Source: an uncultured Porphyromonadaceae bacterium | GTDB taxonomy: Bacteria > Bacteroidota > Bacteroidia > Bacteroidales > Muribaculaceae | Reading direction: 5' to 3' | Length of the DNA: 11,720 nt | NCBI GenBank assembly: GCA_947178565.1 | Contig: CAMWYV010000011.1 | Coordinates: 1 to 11,720, forward strand | Shown: in pieces, positions 1-8,207 of the stretch | Layout of the letters: each line of letters begins with the position of its first letter | How positions within the stretch are numbered: the stretch's first letter is position 1 | Position numbers and translations under genes: made by a program | Notes under the pieces: generated by a model | Database searches by the model: none | Told to the model about the DNA's origin: nothing | The model's input: only the letters and a program-made list of their open reading frames with translations

Positions 1-1
1 T

Positions 2-802
2 TTTATCAATGCCCTCGCGGGACTCGCCATTATCAGCGTAGCATCCGCGATGATAGGAACATATATCGTTACCCGCCGACTGGTATCTATCAGCGGAGGA
101 GTGACCCACGCCTGCTTCGGCGGACTCGGACTCGGGTATTATTTCGGAGTAAATCCCATTTTGACGGCAGCTTTGTTTGCAATCGCCTCGTCTATGGGTG
201 TAGAGCTGATGTCAACACGAGGAAGAATCAGAGAGGACAGCGCTACCGCGGTGGTATGGGCACTCGGTATGGCTGTAGGTATTCTTTTCGTATTCCTCAC
301 TCCCGGATATGTGCCTGAGCTAAACGGCTTTCTATTCGGTAATGTACTTACCATTGCATCGGTTGACCTGTGGGCGTTCGGTATATTCACAGCCGTGCTG
401 CTGATATTCTTCGCTCTCTTCTACAAACAGATTGTGCTATGTGCGTTTGACCGCGACTTTGCAACTGTCATGCATCTGCCTGTGCGGTTATTGAGCTATT
501 CGATGACTGTTCTCGTAGCTGTGTGCATCGTACTCACAATCCGCCTCGTGGGTGTGATGCTGCTGATGTCTATGTTTACCTTGCCACAGATGATAGCTGA
601 GCTATTTTGCCGCCGTTTCGGCACCATAATGCTCACCTCGGTTGCCGTGTCCCTGATCTGTTGCATAGGAGGGCTACTGCTCTGCACTGTTATAGATGTC
701 CCTTGTTCCGCGCTTATCGTATTGGGAATGTGCGGAATATATCTTATTCTCTCATTAGCGGTACCGGTCATCCGCAATTCAAGAATGTCTAAACCCGCGT
801 GA
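2..802 (+). CDS. Metal (Zn/Mn-type) ABC transporter permease, 5'-truncated by window edge
   Basis: This is the membrane subunit of an ABC-3 family (ZnuB/MntB-like) importer, which moves zinc, manganese or iron across the inner membrane together with an ATPase and a binding protein not seen here. The frame is open to the left edge, so the start lies outside; 266 residues are visible. Family proteins run about 260-290, so probably only a short N-terminal piece is missing. The methionine codon at 50 lies inside the first membrane segment and is not the start. Visible family marks are GTYIVTRRLVSISGGVTHA after the first segment, followed by a Gly-rich stretch, and the late conserved segment GVMLLMSMFTLPQMIAELF near residues 183-201. 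About eight hydrophobic segments can be counted. The stop is 4 bp before the next gene, suggesting cotranscription. The metal cannot be decided from the permease alone. Confidence 0.9.
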   Translation, partial: FINALAGLAIISVASAMIGTYIVTRRLVSISGGVTHACFGGLGLGYYFGVNPILTAALFAIASSMGVELMSTRGRIREDSATAVVWALGMAVGILFVFLTPGYVPELNGFLFGNVLTIASVDLWAFGIFTAVLLIFFALFYKQIVLCAFDRDFATVMHLPVRLLSYSMTVLVAVCIVLTIRLVGVMLLMSMFTLPQMIAELFCRRFGTIMLTSVAVSLICCIGGLLLCTVIDVPCSALIVLGMCGIYLILSLAVPVIRNSRMSKPA

Positions 803-806
803 TATC

Positions 807-3644
807 GTGAGAAGCAAGCACTTACTAATTCTTGCTACTGCTGTATGTGCGACACTTTTATGGAGCTGCACACCGAAAAAGAATACAGCAGCCACACGCA
901 ATTATCAGGCGTTTATCACCCGCTACAACATTTATTTCAACGGCGACGAGCACTATAAGGAGACTCTCAAAAGCATGGAAACAGGCTACGAGGACGATTT
1001 CACAAAACTGATTCCCATGCATCCTGCTGAAGCGCGCGACAATAAGGATGCTCCACAGCCAAACGGAGACTTTACACGCTCGATCGAAAAAGCACAGAAA
1101 GCCATTCAGCTACGCTCCATAAAGAAGCGCCCGCAGCGCACTCCGGGAAAAAGCAGAGACCCGGAGTATCGCGAATGGCTCAAACGAGAGGAGTATAATC
1201 CGTTTATACACAATGCGTGGATGCTTATGGCACGGAGTCGGTATATGAATGGCGATTTTCTCGGTGCCGCTTCCACATTCATGTATATAGCGCGTCATTT
1301 CACATGGTTGCCGCAAACCGTGACAGAGGCAAAAATATGGCAGGCTCGCAGCTACTGTGCAGCCGGATGGCTGAACGAGGCTCGTGCTATTCTTGACCGC
1401 GTGAAACCGAAAGAACTAACCGATGCCACACTCAAGGGGCTATATGCTTTCACTGATGCCGATATACTCATCTCATCCGGTAACTATGCCGAGGCTGTAG
1501 CCCCGCTTAGAGAGGCGATCGAAACCAGCAAGGGAATTCAGCGTACACGCCTAACCTTTCTGCTCGGTCAGATCTTGCAGCGCACAGGTGACAATACCGG
1601 AGCTACCGAGGCATATTCCAAGGTAAGTTCCGGACTTTCCACCCCATACCGTATTAAATTCAATGCCCGGATAAGACAAGGTGCTACCGCTTCAGGTAAA
1701 AATATAGAATCTGAACTGAAAGCTATCCGCGGCATGGCTAAATATGAACGCAACAAAGAGTTTCTTGACCAGATATATCACGCGGAAGGCAATCTGCTTC
1801 TCGCCAAGGGCGATACGATCGGAGCGGTGAAGGCATACACCAATGCTGTAGCCAAATCCACCCGTCAGGGCATCGACATGGCTATTGCCAATCTTACTCT
1901 CGGCGCGCTATATTTTGACCTCGGTGATTATGACAAGGCACAGACTTGCTACGCCGCTTCGGTCACAATGATAGGAAATGACTATCCTGATATTGACAAA
2001 ATAAAACTGCGCTCTGATGTGCTTGATGAGCTTGCAGTGCATTCGCGCAACGTTCATCTCCAGGACTCGCTCCTCGCTCTTGCAGATATGACGGAAGAAC
2101 AGCGCCTTGAAGTGGTGAACCGTATAATAGCCGACCTTGTGCGCCGCGAAAAGGAAGAGGCGGAAGAGCAGGAACGGCAGAAACGCGACGAAGAGGATGC
2201 TGCCAGAGAAAGCGATCAGAGTGCAGGAGAAAATGCCAAAGCCCCGACAGCTTTCACTCTCAATACCGATAACTCATGGTATTTCTATAATCAGAATGTG
2301 AAAAATGCCGGTGCCAATGAATTCCGCCGGCGCTGGGGCGGAAGAAAACTCGAGGACAACTGGCGCAGACGCAACAAGAATGATTTCGCCATGGTGAATG
2401 AAGATCCGGAAACAGTTGAAAGTACGGACAGCACAATCACTGCGGAAGAAAATACGGAAACGAAACAGAACCGGATAGAAAATGACCCGCATAATCCGCA
2501 ATTCTATCTGAAAGATATACCGCAGACACCTGAACAACGGAATGCCGCCCATGAAATTATTCAGGAGGGGCTTTATAATATGGGATTGATTCTGAAAGAC
2601 AAGCTGGAAGACTATCCGGCGGCGGAAAAACCGTGGTTGAGACTGCTCGCCGAGTATCCCGACAATGTGTATCGCCTCGATACCTATTACAATATGTATC
2701 TGATGTATATGCGCATGGAAGATATGGCTCAGGCGGAGAAATATCGTCAGCTCATTCTGTCTCAGTTTGCCGAATCTCCACTCGGTGCGGCAATGACTGA
2801 CCCTCAGTATCTTGATAACCTTAAGGAGATGCCGCGCAAGCAGGAAGAGCTTTACGGGCAGGCATATACCGCTTTTCTTGAAAACAAGAACAGTGATGTG
2901 CTTCTGGCGGTCGAGACAGCTCAGGAAAAGTATCCGCTCAGTCCGCTTATGCCGAAGTTTCTTTTTCTGGGAGCGCTAACTAATGTTTCAGAAGGAAATA
3001 CCACCGCATTCCTGAGTGACCTGCGTACTATCGTTGAGCGCTATCCCGATGCGGATGTGACCCCGCTTGCCTCAGCATATATCAAAGGTGCGACCTCCGG
3101 CAAAAAACTAAGTACCGGCTTACCGAACCGTGCCGGAATGATACGCTCCATAAGACTCACCGATGACAGCGGTGCCGAGCTGACACAGGTAGCAGATACG
3201 GTGAGAATGAATCTTGACCCGGATGTGCCTCAGATGCTTCTGCTGTCTTATCCGCTGGACAGTGTGAACGCCAACGAGATTCTATATGATGTTGCTCGTT
3301 TCAACTTCAACACTTTCAATATACGAGATTTTGACCTTGAACAACTTGAATTCGGCAACCTGGGCATTCTTCTGATTAAAGGCTTTGCCAATATAGGAGA
3401 GGTATCCCGGTATCGCGCGATGCTTGAAGGTTCCGGCGGTATCAGTCTGCCGGTGGAAGTGGTACCGATCGTAGTGTCGGAAGAGAATTTTGCAGTAATT
3501 TTGCGTAACGGTCTCACCTTGGACATGTATATCCGTGCTGCTGAGGAAGCTGCATCACGCGGAGTGCATGAAGCGGTGCTCTCTCCGGATGAGTACCCTG
3601 AGGAGGAAGAGATGTATGGATCTAATGATCAGGAAGAAGAATGA
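807..3644 (+). CDS. porW: SprE/PorW-like TPR lipoprotein of the type IX secretion system
   Basis: Predicted lipoprotein of 945 residues, resembling SprE of Flavobacterium and PorW of Porphyromonas, lipoproteins needed for type IX secretion and thought to link the PorK/PorN ring to outer-membrane parts. The start is GTG at 807: it gives a clean signal peptide (positive residues 2-4, hydrophobic core 6-18, lipobox LWSC with Cys21), and no closer in-frame start was seen. After Cys21 comes a family-like NYQAFITRYNIYFNGDEHY segment (32-50). Helical TPR-like repeats follow at roughly 135-415. Residues 440-475 are highly charged (Glu/Lys/Arg), probably a coiled or flexible linker. A WYFYN...EFRRRWGGRKLEDNWRRR block (491-522) is typical of SprE-like proteins. 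More TPRs lie at about 585-760, then a small C-terminal domain (about 815-925) and an acidic tail. PorW of Porphyromonas is clearly shorter. The gene overlaps porX by 4 bp. Family assignment is by recalled motifs; the symbol is tentative. Confidence 0.8.
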   Translation: MRSKHLLILATAVCATLLWSCTPKKNTAATRNYQAFITRYNIYFNGDEHYKETLKSMETGYEDDFTKLIPMHPAEARDNKDAPQPNGDFTRSIEKAQKAIQLRSIKKRPQRTPGKSRDPEYREWLKREEYNPFIHNAWMLMARSRYMNGDFLGAASTFMYIARHFTWLPQTVTEAKIWQARSYCAAGWLNEARAILDRVKPKELTDATLKGLYAFTDADILISSGNYAEAVAPLREAIETSKGIQRTRLTFLLGQILQRTGDNTGATEAYSKVSSGLSTPYRIKFNARIRQGATASGKNIESELKAIRGMAKYERNKEFLDQIYHAEGNLLLAKGDTIGAVKAYTNAVAKSTRQGIDMAIANLTLGALYFDLGDYDKAQTCYAASVTMIGNDYPDIDKIKLRSDVLDELAVHSRNVHLQDSLLALADMTEEQRLEVVNRIIADLVRREKEEAEEQERQKRDEEDAARESDQSAGENAKAPTAFTLNTDNSWYFYNQNVKNAGANEFRRRWGGRKLEDNWRRRNKNDFAMVNEDPETVESTDSTITAEENTETKQNRIENDPHNPQFYLKDIPQTPEQRNAAHEIIQEGLYNMGLILKDKLEDYPAAEKPWLRLLAEYPDNVYRLDTYYNMYLMYMRMEDMAQAEKYRQLILSQFAESPLGAAMTDPQYLDNLKEMPRKQEELYGQAYTAFLENKNSDVLLAVETAQEKYPLSPLMPKFLFLGALTNVSEGNTTAFLSDLRTIVERYPDADVTPLASAYIKGATSGKKLSTGLPNRAGMIRSIRLTDDSGAELTQVADTVRMNLDPDVPQMLLLSYPLDSVNANEILYDVARFNFNTFNIRDFDLEQLEFGNLGILLIKGFANIGEVSRYRAMLEGSGGISLPVEVVPIVVSEENFAVILRNGLTLDMYIRAAEEAASRGVHEAVLSPDEYPEEEEMYGSNDQEEE

Positions 3645-5200
3645 GCGATATAAAACCTAAAATACTATGGGCGGACGATGAGATAGACCTGCTCAAACCC
3701 CACATCATGTTTCTACAGTCGAAAGGCTATGAAGTAGTGACTGCAAACAGCGGGGTTGATGCTCTGCACTACGCCGATTCCAATCCTTTCGATCTGGTGA
3801 TTCTTGATGAAAATATGCCGGGCATCACCGGATTGGAAACTCTTTCGCGGCTCAAGGAGGCAAAACCTCATCTGCCGGTGATTATGATTACCAAAAGTGA
3901 GGAGGAAAATATCATGGATCAGGCTGTGGGTAGCAAAATTGCCGACTATCTGATCAAACCGGTGAATCCCAATCAGATTCTATTGTCGATAAAGAAGATA
4001 TTGCATTCCTCCACTCTTGTTGCGCAACAGTCGCTTAACTCATATCGCGACGAATTTGCCCACATTTCATCCCTGACTTACTCGGCGACGTCGTTTGCGG
4101 AATGGTGTGAACTGTACCGCAAGCTGGTTTTCAGACAGACAGAGCTTGAAGTACCGGGAGCTGCCACGGAGATGGCTGAAATGCTTCTGAGCCAGATTAA
4201 TGAAGCCAACCTTTCATTTGCCAAATTCATAGAACGAAATTATGCGTCATGGATAGCATCGCCCGAGTCCGCACCGCTCATGAGTCACCGCCTTATGCGT
4301 GAAAAGGTTATTCCGTTGCTTGACGAAGGCAAAAGAGTGTGGCTGGTTGTAATTGATAATTTCCGCTACGACCAGTGGATTGCTGTGAGTCCCCTTCTTG
4401 GTGATATTTTCAATATCAGCAGCGAACTGTATTGCTCGGTATTGCCTACGGCGACACAATATTGCCGTAATGCGATATTTTCAGGCTTACTTCCCCGGCA
4501 GATTGCCTCGCAGTTTCCGCAGCTATGGGTGGATGAAGACAGCGAGGAGGGTAAGAATCTGAATGAAGAGCCTCTTATCGAAACTTTTATGCAACGTATG
4601 CGTCGCGATTACCGCATATCATATTCAAAACTCAATGATTCCGAGAGTTGCGCACGCATGACTGCAAGAATCAGTGACCTCAAAAACAATAACCTGAATG
4701 CGGTAGTGCTTAATTTCATTGATATGCTCAGCCATGCGCGCACCGAGTCAAAGGCTGTGCGCGAACTCGCCTCGACCGATGCTGCATACCGCTCAATAAC
4801 AGGCTCATGGTTTCTGCATTCACCGCTGAGTGAACTGTTCAAAGCTATTGCCCGCACAGGCGATACGGTTGTTCTCACCACCGACCACGGTACAGTCAGA
4901 GTGGATAATCCTATAAAAGTAGGAGCGGACCGTGATATAAACTCAAATCTCAGATATAAGGTCGGTAGAAATCTCGGAGTAAACCCGGGCAAGGTGCTTG
5001 AGGTGAAAGATGCCGCTGAATTCGGACTCCCCTCTCCCGGTATCTCATCCTCCTATATATTTGCGCGCGGTAGGGATTTCTTTGCCTATCCCACAAATTT
5101 CAACCGCTATGCGCAGCACTACCGCGACACTTTTCAGCACGGAGGCATATCCATGCAGGAGATGCTGGTACCCGTGGTGACCCTTATACCCAAACATTAA
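3641..5200 (+). CDS. porX: PorX-type response regulator with PglZ (alkaline phosphatase-like) domain
   Basis: Cytoplasmic two-domain regulator of 519 residues. The receiver domain (about 5-122) has the acidic pair D12/D13, phospho-acceptor D56 in [10 protein letters not shown]84 and K106 in IKP. A helical linker (about 125-205) leads to a PglZ domain (about 230-515) of the alkaline phosphatase superfamily. Its metal/active-site motifs are present: [11 protein letters not shown] (D239), the PTATQY nucleophile region (T270 or T272), D361 with H365, TTDHGT (D415, H416) and H500 in FQHGG. PorX homologues in Porphyromonas and Flavobacterium work with kinase PorY to control type IX secretion, and phosphodiesterase activity on oligonucleotides has been reported. 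No DNA-binding domain is seen. The ATG overlaps the upstream stop as ATGA, and the purine-rich AGGAAGAAGA at 3631-3640 could serve as ribosome binding site, so translation is probably coupled to the lipoprotein gene. All key residues look intact. Confidence 0.92.
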   Translation: MSDIKPKILWADDEIDLLKPHIMFLQSKGYEVVTANSGVDALHYADSNPFDLVILDENMPGITGLETLSRLKEAKPHLPVIMITKSEEENIMDQAVGSKIADYLIKPVNPNQILLSIKKILHSSTLVAQQSLNSYRDEFAHISSLTYSATSFAEWCELYRKLVFRQTELEVPGAATEMAEMLLSQINEANLSFAKFIERNYASWIASPESAPLMSHRLMREKVIPLLDEGKRVWLVVIDNFRYDQWIAVSPLLGDIFNISSELYCSVLPTATQYCRNAIFSGLLPRQIASQFPQLWVDEDSEEGKNLNEEPLIETFMQRMRRDYRISYSKLNDSESCARMTARISDLKNNNLNAVVLNFIDMLSHARTESKAVRELASTDAAYRSITGSWFLHSPLSELFKAIARTGDTVVLTTDHGTVRVDNPIKVGADRDINSNLRYKVGRNLGVNPGKVLEVKDAAEFGLPSPGISSSYIFARGRDFFAYPTNFNRYAQHYRDTFQHGGISMQEMLVPVVTLIPKH

Positions 5201-5222
5201 ATTGACAAATAATTATCAGAAT

Positions 5223-5660
5223 ATGGCAAAACATACTGTTACAATAGCCTCTACAGACGATCTGCCGCGCGCAGCTAAAGAGTTTGCATCTCTCATGGAC
5301 GACCGCACCGTATATGCTTTCAGCGGTGAGATGGGTGCGGGAAAAACCACTTTTATCTCAGCGCTATGCAAGGAATTGGGAGTCGATGAAGATTTCGCGG
5401 GATCTCCAACATTCTCTATCATAAATGAATATCGCTCAGATACCACCGCTGAACTTATATATCATTTCGACCTCTATAGAATAGAAAATATCGAGGAGGC
5501 GTTTGACATAGGGGTGGAAGACTATTTTGACTCGGGGGCACTATGCCTGCTCGAGTGGCCTGAAAAAATCGCTGATATTCTGCCTGATGACACTGTTGAT
5601 GTGAATATCACGGTCAATCCTGACGGAAGCCGCACGCTAACCTTTGACGGCGAAGACTGA
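5223..5660 (+). CDS. tsaE: tRNA t6A37 threonylcarbamoyltransferase complex ATPase TsaE
   Basis: TsaE is the small ATPase that works with TsaB and TsaD to place the threonylcarbamoyl group on A37 of ANN-decoding tRNAs. The ATG at 5223 gives 145 residues, usual for the family. A TTG at 5202 in the same frame would add seven residues without homology-like character, so ATG is preferred. Visible motifs are the Walker A loop GEMGAGKTT (35-43), SPTF (61-64), the HFDLYR motif (81-86) carrying the catalytic-type Asp83, and EWPE (111-114). The gene follows porX by 22 bp and is probably in the same operon. There is no clear Shine-Dalgarno sequence. Its last codons and stop lie in the left half of a perfect palindrome shared with the converging CLC gene. 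TsaC, of the same pathway, is encoded in that converging unit. Confidence 0.93.
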   Translation: MAKHTVTIASTDDLPRAAKEFASLMDDRTVYAFSGEMGAGKTTFISALCKELGVDEDFAGSPTFSIINEYRSDTTAELIYHFDLYRIENIEEAFDIGVEDYFDSGALCLLEWPEKIADILPDDTVDVNITVNPDGSRTLTFDGED

Positions 5661-5673
5661 TATCAGTCTTCGC
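5650..5673. terminator. Perfect 24-bp palindrome spanning two converging stop codons
   Basis: The half-site GCGAAGACTGAT (5650-5661) is followed directly by its exact reverse complement. It can fold, on either transcript, into a 10-bp stem with an ATAT loop. It contains the stop of tsaE (5658-5660) and of the CLC gene (5663-5665), so both proteins end in Glu-Asp encoded by the same bases. Neither side has a U-run, so it is not a classical intrinsic terminator. It could still act as a bidirectional 3'-end or RNA-stability element. The symmetry is certain; the termination role is inferred. Confidence 0.6.
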
Positions 5674-7468
5674 TATAGTGGCGAAGCACGCGCCTATAAG
5701 AGTTAAAAATCTTTGACTTTGACACGAAACCCACATATCTGCCGTTTTCCACCACCGGCAGGTTCCAGGCACCGGTGTCATCAAAGGTTTTCATCACTGT
5801 TTCCATACTGCTGCCTACCTCTATGCTTGCCGGCGGAGTACTCATGAATGTGCGTACATACATACGGCGGTAAAGATCCGGCCGGAACATTATGTTTCTG
5901 ATTTCATCCAGAAGAACCACTCCGAGCAGACGTCCGTTGTCGCGTTCAACTACCGGAAATAGGTTGCGGTTGCTCTTGGATATTACCTCTACCATCTCTT
6001 TCAGACTCATGTCCGGATTCACCGTCATGAAATCCGTTTCAATCACATTGTCAATTTTAAGCAGGGTTAGCACAGCCTTATCCTTGTGATGGGTAAGCAG
6101 CTCTCCGCGCTGCGCTAGACGCATTGCATAGATGCTGTACGGCTCAAACATTTTTATAGTGCCGTAGCTTAGAGTGCTGACAATAAGCAGTGGCAGAAAC
6201 AGTTCGTAGCCGCCGGTAAGCTCGGCAGTGAGGAAGATAGCCATGAGAGGCGCATGCATAACACCGCTCATAACACCGCTCATCCCCATCAGAGCGAAAT
6301 TTTTAACCGACAGATCTAGTCCGAAAAGATGGTTTGTGAGTGAAGCGAAAAAGAATCCCGCCATACAGCCCACATACAGCGATGGAGCGAATGTGCCTCC
6401 AACGCCTCCGGCACCGTTTGTCGCTGAAGTAGCGAATACTTTTGTCAGGATTATCAGTCCTATGAATACGAGGATGAACCAAACGTTGTCACGGTCGGCA
6501 TAGAACATGGAGCTATTGAGTATTCCGCCGACATCTCCTCCCAGCAGACTGACGATTGCGCCATAGCCCTCACCGTATAGCGGTGGAAAAATGAATATGA
6601 GGCTTGACAGAATAGCACCGCCCACACAGAGCTTCACAAACCGGTTTTTGATGGAACCGAAGTAATTTTCCATCATGTTCATAACTCTGGTAAAGTAGAG
6701 CGACACCAGTCCGGTGAACACTCCGAGCAGTATTACGAAAGGTATTGCGCCGGTAACAAACGGCTCGCTCTGAATGAAAAAGAACTCCACATCGTAGCCG
6801 GTGAAAACATACGCGATAGTAGCCCCGGTGATCGACGAGATGAGAAGCGGCATGACGCTCACCGTAGTGAGATCTATCATCAGTACCTCCAGAGTGAACA
6901 GCATACCGGCTATAGGTGCCTTGAAGATACCGGCGATGCCGGCAGCGGCTCCGCATCCCACCAGAATCATAAGCACTCTCGGCGGCATACGCATCCATGA
7001 CCCGAGATTGGAGCCGATGGCGGCTCCGGTATATACAATCGGACCCTCCGCTCCCACCGATCCGCCGAAGCCGATGGTTAGGGAGCTGGCGAGCATGGAA
7101 CTATACATATTGTGCCGCTTCAGGCGGCTCTTGTTCTGGGAGATTGCATATAGCACCTTGGTTACACCGTGGCTGATATTGTCACGCACTACATATTTGA
7201 CAAACAGCACCGTGATGATGACCCCTACTACCGGATATATGAAGTATAGATAGTTGCCCTCATTAATAGCAAAGTGAGACGTGAGGAGCGAGCTGATAAG
7301 ATGAATCAGATTTTTGAGAATAAGAGCGGCGAAGCCTCCGAGAGTGCCGACTATAAGAGAAAGAATCACCACAAAGGTTTTCTCAGTAACATGCTTCTCA
7401 CGCCACAGCAGAAAGCTCATGAAGCTGTCGTGAAGCCGCTCTTTAAGTGATTTTTTCTCTACTGTCAT
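5663..7468 (-). CDS. CLC-family chloride channel/transporter with two C-terminal CBS domains
   Basis: Inner-membrane CLC protein of 601 residues: membrane part about 1-445, CBS pair about 473-530 and 538-590. Selectivity motifs: GAEGP (139-143) carries the external gating glutamate E141; GGTFAP (357-362) matches the third motif; the first is divergent, SHGVT (99-103), with His at the usual Ser and Thr in place of Pro. In the segment FKAPIAGMLFTLEVLM, E194 aligns with E202 of E. coli ClcA and V195 with the internal proton glutamate E203. Valine there is typical of channel-type CLCs, so strict 2Cl-/H+ exchange is doubtful, though some bacterial CLCs also lack this Glu. The CBS domains suggest control by adenine nucleotides. 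The ATG at 7468 is 4 bp after the tsaC stop, so the two genes are probably one transcript. The gene converges on tsaE with a 2-bp gap. Confidence 0.92.
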   Translation of the reverse strand: MTVEKKSLKERLHDSFMSFLLWREKHVTEKTFVVILSLIVGTLGGFAALILKNLIHLISSLLTSHFAINEGNYLYFIYPVVGVIITVLFVKYVVRDNISHGVTKVLYAISQNKSRLKRHNMYSSMLASSLTIGFGGSVGAEGPIVYTGAAIGSNLGSWMRMPPRVLMILVGCGAAAGIAGIFKAPIAGMLFTLEVLMIDLTTVSVMPLLISSITGATIAYVFTGYDVEFFFIQSEPFVTGAIPFVILLGVFTGLVSLYFTRVMNMMENYFGSIKNRFVKLCVGGAILSSLIFIFPPLYGEGYGAIVSLLGGDVGGILNSSMFYADRDNVWFILVFIGLIILTKVFATSATNGAGGVGGTFAPSLYVGCMAGFFFASLTNHLFGLDLSVKNFALMGMSGVMSGVMHAPLMAIFLTAELTGGYELFLPLLIVSTLSYGTIKMFEPYSIYAMRLAQRGELLTHHKDKAVLTLLKIDNVIETDFMTVNPDMSLKEMVEVISKSNRNLFPVVERDNGRLLGVVLLDEIRNIMFRPDLYRRMYVRTFMSTPPASIEVGSSMETVMKTFDDTGAWNLPVVENGRYVGFVSKSKIFNSYRRVLRHYSED

Positions 7469-7472
7469 ACCA

Positions 7473-8042
7473 CTATTTTCTTATAACGGTTATGAGTCCG
7501 CCGCTGCCCAGCTTGATGACAGTGGAAGGTTTTGCGGCGCGGCTATCCTCCCTGCGGGTAAGAGCCACATAGTCCGCCGATTCAAGGATCTCCGCACTTA
7601 TCTGAGCATAACTCCGCGGAGCAGGACTGCCGCTTATATTGGCGCTGGTGCTGACCAACGGTTTACGCAGTGCGCGGCACAATGCACAGCAAAACGGGTC
7701 GGCGGTTACACGGATTGCCGCACTGCCGTCCTCGGCAAGCAGCTCCGGAGCCAGCCCTGCCGGATGATCATAGACTATCGTCATAGGATTCACCGCTGCC
7801 TCTATCAGCTCAAAAGCCACCTCTGGAATATCATCAACCCAGCGCTCAAGCATAGCCTCGTCACTCACAAGGCTGATGAGAGCCTTGGCATCTGCACGAC
7901 GCTTGATTTCAAACACCCGGCGAACAGCCGCGCTGTCGGTAGCATCGCAGCCGATACCCCAAACAGTGTCTGTCGGATAAACAATTACGCCACCACGCCT
8001 CAGCGAGGCAACGCAAGCATCTATGTCCTCACGGTCAATCAT
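7473..8042 (-). CDS. tsaC: L-threonylcarbamoyladenylate synthase (YrdC/Sua5 family, TsaC)
   Basis: This cytoplasmic enzyme makes threonylcarbamoyl-AMP from threonine, bicarbonate and ATP, the first step of t6A37 tRNA modification. With the ATG at 8042 the protein has 189 residues, close to E. coli TsaC and lacking the extra C-terminal domain of long Sua5 proteins. Motifs: VYPTDTVWGIGCDA (21-34), KRRADAKAL (47-55, basic residues at the nucleotide/carbonate site), STSANISG (131-138) and KPSTVIKL (171-178). An in-frame TTG at 8063 would add seven residues, but it lies within the candidate promoter, so it is rejected. The gene leads a two-gene unit with the CLC gene (4-bp gap). YciO-like paralogues share this fold, but the full set of YrdC motifs favours TsaC. 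Confidence 0.9.
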   Translation of the reverse strand: MIDREDIDACVASLRRGGVIVYPTDTVWGIGCDATDSAAVRRVFEIKRRADAKALISLVSDEAMLERWVDDIPEVAFELIEAAVNPMTIVYDHPAGLAPELLAEDGSAAIRVTADPFCCALCRALRKPLVSTSANISGSPAPRSYAQISAEILESADYVALTRREDSRAAKPSTVIKLGSGGLITVIRK

Positions 8043-8047
8043 TATTG

Positions 8048-8077
8048 CAAAGATAACTAACAAACCCTAATCCGCAA
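8048..8077 (-). promoter_or_regulatory. Bacteroidota-type promoter for tsaC-CLC
   Basis: On the minus strand TTG (8077-8075) is followed by 19 bases and TATCTTTG (8055-8048), a full match to the Bacteroides -33/-7 pattern TTG...TAnnTTTG. The -7 box ends only 5 bases before the tsaC ATG, so transcription would start close to or at the start codon. The fit to the consensus is seen in the sequence; activity is inferred. Confidence 0.6.
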
Positions 8078-8166
8078 CCCACACCCATTATTTTTTTCAT
8101 TCCTCCCCTCCAGCCTATTTTCAAATTCAAGGCTTACATCACCAGATATCAATCCCCAAACGTGTT

Positions 8167-8200
8167 AAAAGAAAAGAGGACTCTCGTGGTGAGAATCCTC
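8167..8200 (-). terminator. Intrinsic terminator of tRNA-Leu
   Basis: Read on the minus strand, GAGGATTCTC (8200-8191) pairs with GAGAGTCCTC (8185-8176) over ten pairs, including one U-G, with loop ACCAC, followed by TTTTCTTTT (8175-8167). It starts 7 bases past the tRNA 3' end and separates the tRNA from tsaC. This is a strong rho-independent terminator by structure and U-run. Confidence 0.85.
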
Positions 8201-8207
8201 AATTCAG

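Noticed and set aside
5202..5222. TTG at 5202 as the tsaE start
   Set aside because: It lies 1 bp after the porX stop, and the seven added residues do not look like TsaE; the ATG at 5223 gives the usual N-terminus.
6570..7253. Open frames in other frames and on the opposite strand within the CLC gene
   Set aside because: They overlap the conserved CLC membrane core and have no family features.
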